Position numbers and translations under genes: made by a program. From the NCBI GenBank assembly GCA_018399255.1, contig JAGYPA010000021.1, positions 1 to 54,999 of the forward strand: 54,999 nucleotides of DNA, read 5' to 3'. Below, one piece after another: positions 19,740 to 31,286 of the stretch. The first letter of the stretch is position 1; every line of letters begins with the position of its first letter. The notes below the pieces were generated by a model that was not told the origin of the DNA, did no database searches, and saw only the letters and a list, made by a program, of their open reading frames with translations. The DNA comes from Spirochaetales bacterium. Lineage in GTDB: Bacteria; Spirochaetota; Spirochaetia; JABMQR01.

Positions 19740-22526
19740 CGCTCATCCGGTCCATGGCCCGTAAGCCCCCAGCAGGTTGGCAGACCAACGGCTGGTTGGC
19801 GACCGCGTTTCGTTCTATTGCAGCTCCATGTTCCGCTGAAACTCCATGCGAGCATGTTCATATCATGTCGTCTCCCAAGTTGAAAATTCGTTACTGTTAA
19901 TCAGTGACCAGCCGTCTGCCCAGCGCCTCTCGCGTGGCGGCTCCTCCCAGACCGGGTACCTGTCCGATACAACCAGCTGATACGGTATGCTTCGCCCTTC
20001 CGTCGGCCCGAATATCAGGATTCCCGGAACATTGCCGATCGGACGGCCTGCGTGATCGTCGGAATCTCATCAGTCAGATCCTCTTCGTAAAGTAGGAGTC
20101 CAGATGAAGCGGGCTGTTCGGCTGGACGGCTCAAGCCCCGTCACATGCGGAGACGCCGAGGGATTGAGTCCGAGCGCGTAGTCCCCGAACTGAGAGAGAA
20201 TGCCGAAATAGGTCGATTTGAAATTTGCGGGTCGTCGGTGATCCGGTAGGCGAAGGCGTAGACATCGGCATAACGTCCTGCGCGGTTGCGACCCCCACCC
20301 GTAACCCTTGGTTACCCCGTGCGGATAGAACGCTTCTGTTACGTCGAATCCCATGTAGCCGCCCTTTGCCGCCTCTCTCAGGATGCGTGCCCGGGCGGCA
20401 TCGGCGATGTTCGGGCGCGTGGGAATCGATGTCGGCATCAGACTTCTGGTTCGCGGCATCATTCTGATTTGGGTCAGCCTTCTGGTTCGCGGCATCAACC
20501 TTCTGTTTCTGGATGTTCTGTTCTGGGATGAATCCGGTTCCGCCGTGTTCCGACCTCGGCGTCAGCCAGCGCTGGAATCTTTGTCTCGGCGGCAAGAAGA
20601 AAGCTGATAAAATTGTACCAAATCTGCGGGGTGGCAAATTGTTTCCCCGGGCGATACTGGTGCGGCCCATTTGCCCTCCTTAACCAGCATCGCTTCAGCC
20701 AGTCGGGCAAAAGCGGCAAAAAGGTTTCCCCTCCCGCACCCCCGATACCGCACCTGTGTCCGCACCTGCACCTGCACCTGCACCTGCCGCCTCTATCTCC
20801 CCGGCGGGGCCGTAGCGGCATCCGGGAGGTCAGATAGAGAGCTGGAGGCTGGCATAGAGCAGGTGGGAGGTATCTGGGCGGCAGTGAAGATTTTCACCAT
20901 CTTCGTCGGAATGGGTCTCAAGGTAGTCCCAGAGTGCTGTAAGGCGCGCTCCCAGAGAGAGTATTTGCTGGCGACTTCCTGCCAGGAAAATCAGCGGCAG
21001 GCGGGCCGACTGGGCCATCATGCCGGCTCCGTAGGCGGTGACCCTATCAGAAACAGCCCAGGTTCCGTAAACCAGCGGATCTGAAGGCGCGCTTACACGC
21101 TCGCCATATTCGGGATGGGCATTGGTTTCCGTACCGGCCATTATGCCCCCGTAATCGGGATCGGCGGGGTCGGTAATCCTGTAGATTTACCCAGGAGCGA
21201 ACGCCCCAGAGCGCCTCATCGAGAAAATCGGGCAGTCCGTTGCCCGATTCGGGTATGTGATACTGTCCGTCGGTGAAGTGCGAGGGGAAGGCTTCGTAAT
21301 AGTTAAGCGAAGAATAGGGATGATCGTGTGCTGGGGGCGCCGGTCAAAGTCGCCGGCATCGTGGTAGCCGCCGGCTATTTCAAAGAAAGGGAGTCCCTTC
21401 GGCGGGGTGATTTTGCCGGATGCTGACCACACGCTTTCCGCGTGTCAGCCACTTCTGTGTGGCAGACAGGCCGGGTGTACCGGGTATAGGGTTCTTCGAG
21501 GCTATGCCGCACCGCTGGTGGTAGAGGCCCCGGGCGTATACGGCGGCAATGGTATCTACGGCCGAGCGGCTGATCTCGAAGGGATAGGAGATGCCGAATC
21601 CTTTTACCTGGATGATGTAGGGGCCGCCGGGCGGTACCTGGCTCAGGTCAAGCCGATGAACGTGCTCTCCCGAGGTCACCGTTTCTTTAGCAACGAGCGT
21701 ATCGTCCCCACGGTATTCGGCAATACCTTCGTAGACGACTGCACCGGCTTTCGGGGCGTCGCTTTCGTCGATGTTCAGGCGCCGTTCGCATCAGCATCAG
21801 CGTTTATATCCAGCATCAGCGTTTATATCAGCATCGCGTTTATATCAGCATCAGCGTTCGGGGCGCCGCCGGGGGCGTGTCGGGAGCATTGATGAGTGCG
21901 GTGTCGGCATCGTTTTCGAGGGTTCCGGACGACAAACTCGATGGGCTCATCAAACCGCTCGACCGCCAGCGCAGGTGAACGCCGAGATTGGCGTAGCGGA
22001 CGGGTGTATCTGGATGGTAGCCGACCTGGTTTACCTTGATTGATTCGCAGAAAACCTTCGAGTCGTCAAATTTGAGGTGTCCGTCCCGTAGGGACCCGGT
22101 TACGGTGTAGGTTTGCCGGTTTCCGGGGCTGAATCGAGCACCAGGTAGGTCAGTACTGTACGTTGACGGGATACGGATTGGTGCTGGATGATGTTTTCGG
22201 GGAGTTCGTCGATGGCCCGGGGTAATGGTGGACTGCAAGAAAGGTTTGCCCCATCAACCTGCCAGTCGCGGCGGTGGTTTTCCCGCAGTTTCGGGGAGTG
22301 ATGCGGGATCGAAGTTGTCGGTTATCGTGTGGACAATCACAGTTGATGCCGCGGTGTACAGGTCGGAGAGATTGCGGATGCTCAGGGATCAGGGCGAGTA
22401 TGCTATTACCAGCCGGGCACGACAGGATGCCGGTGAGAAGCAGGATACCGGTAAGCATCAGGATGCTGGTGAGGAACCGGGAGCGCGGCTGACGGAAGGC
22501 GGTACAGGGTGGTTTTCGCTTTTCAT
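19740..22526 (-). pseudogene. Glycoside hydrolase family 9-like lipoprotein, many frameshifts
   Basis: Starts at ATG 22526. A shifted frame gives a lipoprotein signal (MLTGILLLTGILSC). An N-terminal Ig-like domain contains IKVNQVGYHPDTPVRYA, a GH9 hallmark. The catalytic domain shows AVYARGLYHQRCG, the strongly diagnostic GGYHDAGDFDRRP (21335-21373, catalytic aspartates), MAGTETNAHPEYG and DYALGLNPSASPHVTGL. The end has a trace of NEFSTWET near 19870. GH9 enzymes cleave beta-1,4-glucans such as cellulose or related oligosaccharides. The signal suggests a surface or periplasmic lipoprotein. CATCAG-type microrepeats occur at 21780-21860. Confidence 0.75.
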
Positions 22527-22615
22527 GAAGCTAGTATAGCAGGTATTGGTTGAGTCTGACACCGAAAAGTGTGATACGGAAAACCTCTTTTTCGGTATAA
22601 GGAAAATCCGGTGCC

Positions 22616-22878
22616 TGATTCCCAAACGGAGCGAGAGGAGCGGAACCATCTTGATGGTTCCATTGCCGAGCGAGTGCCGGGATCGTGGGGTAAGCTTCGC
22701 TAACCCTAGGTAACATACCCCCCGCAGTAATCTGCGGCACCCTTAGGGGCGGCAAAGGAGGCGAAGCCTCCTGGGTCCCAAGCTTACCTGCGGTAAGCCG
22801 CTTGCCCAAGGTCAAGTTCTTGACCCGGGTTTTGATACCTTTCATTCTTCGCATTTTTTGGAAATTGGCTCCAAATCG
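22616..22878 (-). repeat. Repeat A copy 3
   Basis: Minus-strand copy beginning ATGAAAGGTATC at 22845 and ending TTTGGGAAT near 22616. The stems differ from copy 1 but remain paired: GCTTACC-GCA-GGTAAGC in place of GCATTCCC/GGGAATGC, AGGAGGC-TTC-GCCTCCT in place of GAGGCAC/GTGCCTC, and GGAACCATC-AA-GATGGTTCC in place of the CAAC/GTTG stem. Half of the host repeat's ATTGGC hairpin adjoins its 5' end (22846-22878). Confidence 0.85.
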
Positions 22879-22929
22879 TCGAAATTTCAAGTTGAAGTCA
22901 TCTGAGCTGATATGATTCCCATCAAGGCT

Positions 22930-23178
22930 ACCAGATAGTAGTTATTTGATGTACTCTGTTCTGACGGGGACAGAGGGCCGGCGGTTACGGTGCAAATTGG
23001 CTAGGAATGGAACATTTTCCATATCCTTGTTTGAGTTTATCGAACCACACACCGGCCGTCGAACATCAAAGTGGGAGACGGCGCCAGTCTATGAGGAACT
23101 TGCTGACGTCATCCCCGATTCGCGAGCAGCTCATCGATAACTGCCGTCTGACCCCAATAGTACTATACCAGGAGGGTT
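22930..23178. other. Unassigned segment before the IS110-type gene
   Basis: Two short frames (FEFIEPHTGRRTSKWETAPV and EELADVIPDS then REQLIDNCRLTPIVLYQEG) look like a protein fragment with one shift. Family not recognised; possibly the flank or left end of the insertion element. Confidence 0.3.
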
Positions 23179-24398
23179 ATGGAAGAGAGAAACGGGAAGA
23201 AATTTTACCACATGTGAGTGAATTTCCTCCCAGTACTGTACACCAGTAGGAGTGAGCGTCGGGAGGATACGAAAAGTACTTCGTATCTGAGTGGAACCAA
23301 ACGGTTTATCGGATTGGATTTGAGCAAACAAAGCTGTTATATCTGCATCATAAACCGGGATGGACAGATTGAACTGCATGGAAAGTTCTCCTTTGCGGTC
23401 AGACAAACGGAGTGAGCTGTATGAGAAATTGCAGGAGGAGACCTGGTACTGATGGAGGCCTCAACGGGAACCTTCAATATTGCAAGAGCAATGAATAAGT
23501 TGCCGGGAGTACTCGCTTGCGTAGTAAATCCCCATTCGACCCGGATTAATGAAACGAAGAAAACGGACAAGGAAGACTGCCTGTTTCTCGCAAAACTCAT
23601 ATTGCGGACCCCGGTAGAATGCGGCTAGTAGAAAGCATTCCAGTGACCAGGAGATGGAAAACCGTGATGTCATTTCCCACTACCGGCAGATGAACAACCA
23701 GCATACCAGGCAGGCCGCTATGGTGCCATTGAGAAGTGTTTTGGAACAGAAAGAGCCTATTCCTTTACGAAACGGATAGCCAGGGATCTGTCGAGGAGTT
23801 AACTCTGCTTGAAGAAGCGACAGGCAAGAAGGAGAAAAGCAGATGGCTCGGATTGTGAAACAGAACGACAGAATAGGTGCGATACTTGGATCTATTCCTA
23901 GGGTGAGGGCTGAAAACCCTAGCGGCATTTATAGCCTTTGTAGGGGACATAAACAGGTTTCTCAGGAAATGACTCTCCGCCTATTGTGGGCTGGTCCCGA
24001 GGGTATACCAATCGGGACAAAGGATGCGAAACACGAAAAATAACGAAGGAGGGACGAAGCGACTTTTTACGGGAATATCTAGTTGAAGCAGTATTTGCAA
24101 TGATGCGGACTAAATTCAATTTTCCTCTTAAGGAAAGTACCTGGAACTTCGTCAGCGGATGAAGCCAAGGAGAAGCGGCTATAGCCGTTGCAGGCTGGTG
24201 GTCATGATGTTCTCAATGCTGAAAAATGGGACTCTGTACATGGTTGAAAAGAAAGAGAGGACCGTGAAACGGGTTACAGAAGAGTACCATAAACATAAGC
24301 ATATACAACGTGTAGGAAAATATTACAAATTTCGCGAATCCTGTAAGGATATTTCAGGGATGATTGAAATTACCAACACATTTATAGTAATGAGTTAG
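23179..24398 (+). mobile_element. IS110-family-like transposase, frameshifted
   Basis: The N-terminal DEDD domain is recognisable: RFIGLDLSKQSCYICIINRDGQI, then VLMEASTGTFNIARAMNK, VVNPHSTRINETKKTDKEDC. These hold the Asp and Glu positions of the RuvC-like site of IS110/IS1111 enzymes. The C-terminal transposase_20 part reads LKTLAAFIAFVGDINRFL...AYCGLVPRVYQSG and DFLREYLVEAVFAMM. A strong AGGAGGG lies before ATG 23179, but the exact start is uncertain because of frameshifts at about 23216, 23415 and later. No clear terminal inverted repeats are visible, which is normal for IS110 proper. AT-rich against its surroundings. Confidence 0.8.
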
Positions 24399-24410
24399 GA
24401 GTTTTGAAGT

Positions 24411-24757
24411 TTAACCTTCAAGGGGCTTGACGGGAATCATAGAAGCCAATTTAGATTGATCTTTAGATGTGGTACAACCGAGAATCTTTATAATGTGTTT
24501 TTCTCTATTGATGCAATAAGAGGCTTGAAAACAGAGGGTTTGACTAAGCCGGCTTCTTCCCAATTTTCAACTATCGCTTCACCGATAGCCAACGGAGTAC
24601 GAATACGGCTGGTAATAGCCATAAGGATGATGTCAGGCTTATTCTCGTTATACAGCTGAAGTTTGCTTATGATAACAGCGGGACGCTGTTTTGTTGTTTG
24701 AAGATTGGTGAAGGGAATCTCACCAAGACGATATCGCCGAGAATTATAATGAGTCAT
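24411..24757 (-). CDS. MazF/PemK-family toxin (one frameshift near the end)
   Basis: About 115 residues once a shift near 24500 is corrected. The N terminus RRYRLGEIPFTNLQTTKQRPAVIIS and the following DIILMAITSRIR match the MazF/PemK fold (FT...KRPAVVLS, I..A.ITS). Such toxins are sequence-specific mRNA endoribonucleases. The ATG at 24757 overlaps the end of the antitoxin gene by 14 nt. The last segment, KILGCTTSKDQSKLASMIPV, is in the neighbouring frame and stops at 24411. Confidence 0.8.
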
Positions 24758-24945
24758 AGACAGGTGTCATCATCGTTGTCCCAGACTTTGTAAATGATGG
24801 TTCCGAAGCCTTAGTAAATTCTTTATGCAATCGACTTTCCCGATCCTTTAATCTAATAAAATCAATAAAATCATTGATTTCTGTTAGCCGATCGGGGAGA
24901 CATATGATCTAATTTTTCAATCATATTTTTTACTTGCGGCTGCAT
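24744..24945 (-). CDS. Antitoxin of the MazF-like toxin (DUF2281-like)
   Basis: ATG 24945 follows a perfect AAGGAGG. The reconstructed protein reads MQPQVKNMIEKLDHMSP, then RLTEINDFIDFIRLKDRES, and ends SFTKVWDNDDDT...VYDSL. The DFIDFI and VWDNxxD..YDxL motifs are typical of antitoxins paired with MazF/PemK toxins. One or two base errors interrupt it. Gene order (antitoxin first, overlapping toxin) is the standard arrangement. Confidence 0.75.
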
Positions 24946-24978
24946 ACGTCCTCCTTCTGAATCTTTACATTAATTGTG

Positions 24979-25050
24979 GCTCTTGCAAAAAGCAAGAGCG
25001 ACGTATTGATTAGCCAATTTTCAAAAATGCGCAGCATTTTGAAATTGGCT
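24979..25050 (-). repeat. Host repeat of repeat A, without the core ('empty site')
   Basis: On the minus strand this is the GCCAATTT hairpin, then GGCTA, then ATCAATACGTC and the GCTCTTG hairpin. It is almost identical to the two flanks of repeat A copy 1 (12130-12167 and 12419-12451), with the whole 251-bp core absent. It lies in the opposite orientation to copy 1. Confidence 0.85.
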
Positions 25051-25250
25051 CAATTATATAGAGAAAACTTTAAAATGTCAGCTATTGTCAAATTGACTTA
25101 GTAGAAATAATTATCAGATCCTTGCTGATACCTTTTGAAATTGTCTTAATAACGAGGCAAATCTGCTTGACAGATTCCTTTTGTCTTGTATGTTACTGTA
25201 AACAGAAACGTTACTGCGGGTAGAAACGTTTTGGTGTTCGTTGTCGAGTC

Positions 25251-25357
25251 CGGCACCCTGCGAAAGCAGCACCGCAAGGGCCACGGCACCCTGCGAAAGC
25301 GGCACCGCAAAGAGCACCCACGGCACCCTGCGGAAACGGCTCGGCAAGGGGCACCGC
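25251..25357. repeat. Three direct repeats in the trpB2 leader
   Basis: Units beginning CGGCACCCTGCG start at 25251, 25284 and 25321, spaced 33 and 37 bp. Each carries a CGAAAGC.GCACCGCAA-like tail. They end about 35 bp before the trpB2 start codon and so would lie in its mRNA leader. No tryptophan-codon leader peptide was found. Confidence 0.7.
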
Positions 25358-25391
25358 ACAGAAACCCGTACCGGTAACCCAGGAGGTATGT

Positions 25392-26775
25392 ATGACAAAA
25401 GCAATCCTGAACCGAGCAGATATGCCAAAAAAATGGTATAACCTGGCATCGGATCTCACGATCCCCCGCTTCCTGTTAGGTCCCGACGCGGCCGGTAACC
25501 CCGAAATGATGTCCGCCATTTTTCCCATGTCCGCGATCGAACAGGAAATGACCACCAGGCCGAAATAGAGATACCCCAAGAGGTTTCAGGGAAGTGCTGA
25601 CCCGCTGGCGCCCGTCGCGCCCCTCCACCGGGCAGGTGCCCTGGAAAAAGCTCTCGGCACCCCGGCAAAAATCTTCTACAAGAACGAATCAGTCTCCTGA
25701 CCAATGACCACAAACCCAACACCGCCGTTGCCTCAGGCCTACTACAACAAAGAAGCCGGAGTAAAGCGGCTGACCACCCGAAACCGGAGCCGGCCAGTGG
25801 GGAAGCGCCCTGGCCTTCGCCTCCAGCCAGATGGGAATCGAGTGCAAAGTCTTCATGGTGCGGATCAGCTTTGACCGAAACCCTACCGCAAAGTGATGAT
25901 GCAGACCTGGGGCGCCAACTGCGTACCAAGCCCAAGCAGGAAACGCGCATCGGGCGTGGTGCTCGCGGCAACCCCCGACACACCCGGCAGTCTGGCCATC
26001 GCCATCAGCGAGGCAGTAGAACAGGCCGTCTCGGACCCCAAGAGGTGAAACCCGCTATGCGCTGGGAAAGCGTGCTCAACCATGTCATGCTCCACCAGAC
26101 GATTATCGGGCAGGAAACCAAAAAGCAGCTGGAAATGTTCGGCATCAGCAAACCTGACGTTGTAATCGGCTGTTCCGGCGGCGGAAGCAACTTTACCGGG
26201 CTGGCCTTTCCGTTTATGCGGGATAAGATCAATGGGCCGATATCGACATCTATCCCACCGTTGAGCCGGCATCCTGTCCCAGCCTGACCAAAGGCAAATT
26301 CCTCTACGACCTGGGCGACCGTCGGGCATGACCCCGCTCATGGCAATGCTCGCTGGGGCATAACTTTATCCCGAACCGATTCATGCCGGCGGGTACGCGA
26401 TATCACGGCATGTCGCCGCTGGTCTCCCAGTCGGTTGTCGAAGGGCTGGCGGATCCCATGGCCATCGATCCAGATAGAGTGCTACGGGCGACCATGCTCT
26501 TTGCCCGGACCGAGGGACTCATAGTTGCTCCCGAGACAAGCCATGCGGTAGCGGCTGCCGTTCGGGAAGCCCGGAAGGCAAAAGAGGAAGGCAAGGAGAA
26601 AACCATCGTTTTTGGACTCAGCGGACACGGCCTTATGGACCTGAAAGGCTACCAGGCATACATGGCGGGAGAACTTGCCGTGCACGAGCTTGAGCAGGAA
26701 GTAATAGAAGGCAACCTGGCGCAGCTGAAAGGCTTTCCGGAAGCCGAAGAGCGCTATTCGGGACGCTGGAGATAG
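25392..26775 (+). pseudogene. trpB: TrpB2-type tryptophan synthase beta chain, multiple frameshifts
   Basis: ATG 25392 follows AGGAGG by 5 nt. Recognisable blocks are KWYNLASDL near the N terminus, the PLP-lysine region SPT..HKPNTA (about 25700-25725), [56 protein letters not shown] (split: [11 protein letters not shown] then [10 protein letters not shown]), LRYHGMSPLVS-like GTRYHGMSPLVSQSV and the end KEKTIVFGLSGHGLMDLKGYQ. These identify the long TrpB2 form (about 450 residues), which condenses indole with serine. At least six indels lie between 25560 and 26380. No trpA is adjacent, consistent with a stand-alone indole-salvage role. Confidence 0.85.
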
Positions 26776-27021
26776 ACTGATATTCACGGGGATCCCCGGC
26801 AGGAAGACAGCCTGACGACGTGTGCAGGTTGATGCCTGCGCGATGGCCTTATGACGCATCCAGGTTGATGCTTGCGCGGGGGTCCCATGACGTGTGCAGA
26901 TTAATCCCTTTTTTTATCGGAAAAAATAACGCCAGGTCATGGCATTTGGGGTATTCAGAACCCGGAAAAAACGATAGAGTGTCCGAAGGATTTTACCTCG
27001 TGGCAATTCATATCCAACGGC
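26776..27021. repeat. Intergenic region with 36-bp tandem repeat
   Basis: Units of 36 bp at 26817-26852 and 26853-26888, then a partial unit from 26889, share GACG...CAGGTTGATGC.TGCGCG. A T-run at 26908-26916 follows. Nothing else is recognised before the rplM promoter. Confidence 0.8.
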
Positions 27022-27052
27022 TTGACAAGACAAGGCAAATATGAAATTATAC
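27022..27052 (+). promoter_or_regulatory. Putative rplM-rpsI promoter
   Basis: A consensus -35 TTGACA at 27022-27027 is followed by AATTAT (17-bp spacer) or TTATAC (19-bp spacer). It lies about 50 bp upstream of the rplM start. Confidence 0.5.
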
Positions 27053-27099
27053 ACCGCTTGCTGTAGGTAAAACTATAATTCTATTACAGGGTAGAAGAT

Positions 27100-27528
27100 A
27101 TGAATACATTGTATGTAAAACCGAAAAACATGGTCAAGAAGTGGTATGTAATTGATGCAGAGGGAAAACGGCTCGGCCGGATCGCCGTCGAGGCGGCTAA
27201 AATCCTCCGTGGAAAAAACAAACCGGAATTCGTACCCCATCAGGATCTGGGAGATTTTGTTATCATCGTGAATGCGGAAAAAGCCGCACTTACCGGTGGT
27301 AAAGAACATAAAAAAATCTATTACCGACACTCCGGGTATCCCGGCGGACTGAGGGGAGAAGTCTACTCAGATATGATCGTGAGAAAACCGACCCTTCCCA
27401 TGGAACATGCTGTTCGCGGCATGCTCCCGAAAGGCAGACTGGGCAGGAAACTGTTTACCAATCTGAAAGTCTATGCCGGATCAGCGCACCCGCATGCTGC
27501 GCAGAAACCCGAACAGGTTCAAATTTAA
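27100..27528 (+). CDS. rplM: 50S ribosomal protein L13
   Basis: A 142-residue protein of normal family length. It contains KKWYVIDAEGKRLGRIA, the RGKNKPEF segment, VIIVNAEKAALTGGK and the L13 signature region YYRHSGYPGGLR...ERAV-like EHAVRGMLPKGRLGR. L13 is an early-assembling large-subunit protein. ATG 27100 is preceded by GGGTAGAAG. It lies 16 bp upstream of rpsI, the conserved gene pair in most bacteria. Frame intact. Confidence 0.97.
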   Translation: MNTLYVKPKNMVKKWYVIDAEGKRLGRIAVEAAKILRGKNKPEFVPHQDLGDFVIIVNAEKAALTGGKEHKKIYYRHSGYPGGLRGEVYSDMIVRKPTLPMEHAVRGMLPKGRLGRKLFTNLKVYAGSAHPHAAQKPEQVQI

Positions 27529-27544
27529 GGTCAGGAGCAGATAA

Positions 27545-27943
27545 GTGGATAAAAATGTAAATCTGGCATTAGGCACCGGAAGAAGAAAAACCTCAGTTGC
27601 ACGTGTTTACCTGCGGGAAGGCACCGGCGCTATCAAAGTCAACGGACGGGATGTCAATGAATACTTCGGCAATCCCAGTTTTGTCTATGTCGTTAAGCAG
27701 CCCATGGATGCTACCGACACACTGACCAAATACGATGTAGTGATCAACGTTCGCGGCGGCGGTCCTTCGGGTCAGGCAGGCGCATGCCGGCACGGAATAG
27801 CCCGAGCTCTTCAGGTTTTTGATGAAACCAACACCAAAACCCTGAGGACTAACGGATTTCTTACCCGTGACCCGAGAATGGTGGAACGTAAGAAGTATGG
27901 ACAGAAAGGCGCTCGACGCAAGTTCCAGTTCTCAAAACGATAA
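27545..27943 (+). CDS. rpsI: 30S ribosomal protein S9
   Basis: A 132-residue protein starting at GTG 27545 with AGGAG about 9 nt upstream. Typical S9 features are [48 protein letters not shown] and the basic tail [10 protein letters not shown], whose final lysine-arginine contacts P-site tRNA. Frame intact. The last 47 nt overlap the likely recX start. Confidence 0.97.
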   Translation: MDKNVNLALGTGRRKTSVARVYLREGTGAIKVNGRDVNEYFGNPSFVYVVKQPMDATDTLTKYDVVINVRGGGPSGQAGACRHGIARALQVFDETNTKTLRTNGFLTRDPRMVERKKYGQKGARRKFQFSKR

Positions 27944-28607
27944 CATCGTATTTGGGCGGATCGAGAGAGCCAGGGAGAGAGGAGTTTCCGGCAGCGGTTT
28001 TACCGTCGCTGCCGCAGATGGCTCCTCTTTTTTTGTCCCCGCATCGCTGGGGCATCAGCTGCAGCTCTATCCGGATCAGGAACTTGATAAAACCGAGTAT
28101 GATGAAATAAAAAGGCGCACCGAGCTGCTGCAGGTCAGGGTAAAGGCTCTCGACCTGCTTGCCATGCGCGAACACTCTGCCGCCGAGCTGCGGCTCAAGC
28201 TCCTTCAGCGCGAATTTTCCGAACAGTATATTGATGCGGTACTGACCTCTCTCGAGGGGGCAGGCTTGCTGGACGACCGACGCTTTGCCGAGAGCTGGAT
28301 ACGGATGCGGCTGCGGAAAAATCCCTGCGGAAGGGCCCTGCTGGCATCCGGTCTGGCCATGAAGGGCGTTGACCGCGAAACGGCCCACCGGGCGATAGAT
28401 GCGCAGCTCGATGAAGAGACGCTGCAGCAGGCGCTGGATGCCGCAGCCGATAAGCTCCTTCGCCGGAAGGGTATGACCCGGGAGAAGCTGATGCGTTCGC
28501 TCATGCGCAAGGGCTTCCGCTACAGCGATGTTTCTGACGCCGCTGCTGCCCGGCTTCAGGCATCTCCCGAGCACGGGCAGGAAGCGTATAATCCTGACGA
28601 CTTCTGA
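27897..28607 (+). CDS. recX: RecX-family regulator of RecA
   Basis: About 236 residues with three-helix RecX repeats: [40 protein letters not shown] (the hallmark GLLDD.RFA) and [13 protein letters not shown]. RecX binds and modulates RecA filaments. The start is uncertain. ATG 27897 ([10 protein letters not shown]) lies inside the end of rpsI; a GTG at 27867 is also open. The overlap suggests co-transcription with the two ribosomal protein genes. Recognition is by repeat pattern, not catalytic residues. Confidence 0.85.
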   Translation: MDRKALDASSSSQNDNIVFGRIERARERGVSGSGFTVAAADGSSFFVPASLGHQLQLYPDQELDKTEYDEIKRRTELLQVRVKALDLLAMREHSAAELRLKLLQREFSEQYIDAVLTSLEGAGLLDDRRFAESWIRMRLRKNPCGRALLASGLAMKGVDRETAHRAIDAQLDEETLQQALDAAADKLLRRKGMTREKLMRSLMRKGFRYSDVSDAAAARLQASPEHGQEAYNPDDF

Positions 28608-28757
28608 TACGTGACCCCGGCAAAGCAAGAAATCCGCGGAACGCCTGGGAAGGGCTTCCGGCAATATGCAGTTTTTCTGCAAGTTTATGCAAAGTCGGCT
28701 GCCCGCAAGCTCGGGTAGATCTGCAAGCCCGGGCAGACCCGGGCGGGCAGGAAAAAA

Positions 28758-30088
<1,331 letters not shown>

Positions 30089-30179
30089 TTACCGGAAGGT
30101 ATTCACACTGCAGACTATCGTATGTAACAGGCCTGCCTGTCAAGTGAGCAAGGGGGGGCCGAGCGGCGGTTTTTTAGGT

Positions 30180-30208
30180 TTGATGAAATACGCTATCCGC
30201 TGTACAAT
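30180..30208 (+). promoter_or_regulatory. Promoter of the UPF0158-GNAT gene, near-leaderless
   Basis: TTGATG (30180-30185), a 17-bp spacer and TACAAT (30203-30208) lie only 9 nt upstream of the ATG at 30218. The expected transcript start leaves a leader of about 2-3 nt. Confidence 0.6.
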
Positions 30209-30217
30209 ACAAGGTAT

Positions 30218-31198
30218 ATGGATGAATTCAAAACCGGGAACCAGCCCTACAGCCCGCCGCCGATGAGCGATGAGCTGATGTACCAGATTATATTTTCCAT
30301 GGAAGACCAGGCGACCACCTATCTCTTCGACCTGCGCGAGGGGGTGCCGGTACAGGGTGAGCTGATCCGCTGCGGGCGCGAAGAACGGGAAGCGCGGTAT
30401 CGGGACCTGCCCTCGTGGAAACCGGCAGACGGCTTCCGCATCATGGAAAAGTTTATATCATCCCTCAAAAACCCCCTGTTCCGTGAACGCCTCAAGGATG
30501 CCCTGGCCAAAGGCAAAGGGGTCTTTCGCAACTTCAAGAACACCATCAAGGAGGAGCCGGCCGTCGAGCGCCTCTGGTACTACTTCAAGGAGCGGGAAAT
30601 AAAACGCATCATCTATATCTGGTATGAGCAGCTGACCGAAGTCTCCTATCTGGAGGCAATCGGGGAACCGGAGCAGGACGTTGCCGATCTTATATTATCA
30701 GACTTTTCAATAACCACTGACAGCGAACGCTGGAGTGACTATATAAAGGATATCGGACGCAACCGGCTGGAGAGCGAATATGCCGGAGTGGACTATCCGC
30801 TGAACGAACTGCTGGTCGAGGAGTATCAGCGGAGCTGGGGAACCTTCGACGATTCCTGGCTGATGGTCTTCGTCGAGACCCCGGGGGAGGAGTTTGCGGG
30901 ATTTATCGGAGCCGAACCCGTCGAGATGGACGGAGACAGGCTGATTTACTCGGTAAGACATCTCTATGTGGAACCGCGCTTCCGGGGCCTGGGTATTTTC
31001 AAGATGCTCATCGACGCCCTCTGCGGTCGGGCGGCCGAGACGGGAGCAGACAGGCTGATAGTTGAGCTGAGCGGTAAATCCTCCGTCACGATTCCCGCCC
31101 TCGAACATCGCGGGTTTACCCCCTTCAGCGAGCGCTTTGCCCTGGATCTGGCCAAGTGGCGGCGCGAACAGGGCAGCTGGGCCGACGAGATGCTGTAG
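30218..31198 (+). CDS. UPF0158-like domain fused to GNAT acetyltransferase domain
   Basis: A 326-residue protein in an intact frame. Residues about 18-140 resemble UPF0158 proteins (MEKFISSLKNPLFRERLKDAL, GKGVFRNFKNTIKEEP, LWYYFKEREIKRI). Residues about 195-320 form a GNAT fold with the acetyl-CoA loop VEPRFRGLGIFKMLIDALC (R-x-x-G-x-G/A type, here RFRGLGIF) and a C-terminal LEHRGFTPFSERFAL. The target of acetylation is unknown. It is convergent with the HAD gene and divergent from eno. A small arrayed repeat lies in the 3' gap. Confidence 0.75.
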   Translation: MDEFKTGNQPYSPPPMSDELMYQIIFSMEDQATTYLFDLREGVPVQGELIRCGREEREARYRDLPSWKPADGFRIMEKFISSLKNPLFRERLKDALAKGKGVFRNFKNTIKEEPAVERLWYYFKEREIKRIIYIWYEQLTEVSYLEAIGEPEQDVADLILSDFSITTDSERWSDYIKDIGRNRLESEYAGVDYPLNELLVEEYQRSWGTFDDSWLMVFVETPGEEFAGFIGAEPVEMDGDRLIYSVRHLYVEPRFRGLGIFKMLIDALCGRAAETGADRLIVELSGKSSVTIPALEHRGFTPFSERFALDLAKWRREQGSWADEML

Positions 31199-31286
31199 CG
31201 GTCAGGCTGCCGGGGCCGCAGGATGGCCGGGGGACTGGGGCATTGGGGCGCTGGAGTGCTGGATGGCCGGGGGGCTGGGAAGTTCA

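Noticed and set aside
20225..21900. Several plus-strand frames of 70-160 codons opposite the GH9 region
   Set aside because: They are antisense to recognisable GH9 motifs on the minus strand and have no motifs of their own.
28608..28757. Strong terminator between recX and eno
   Set aside because: CCCGGG/GCCCGG arms are numerous and could pair in several ways, but no T-run follows on either strand, so I could not define one.
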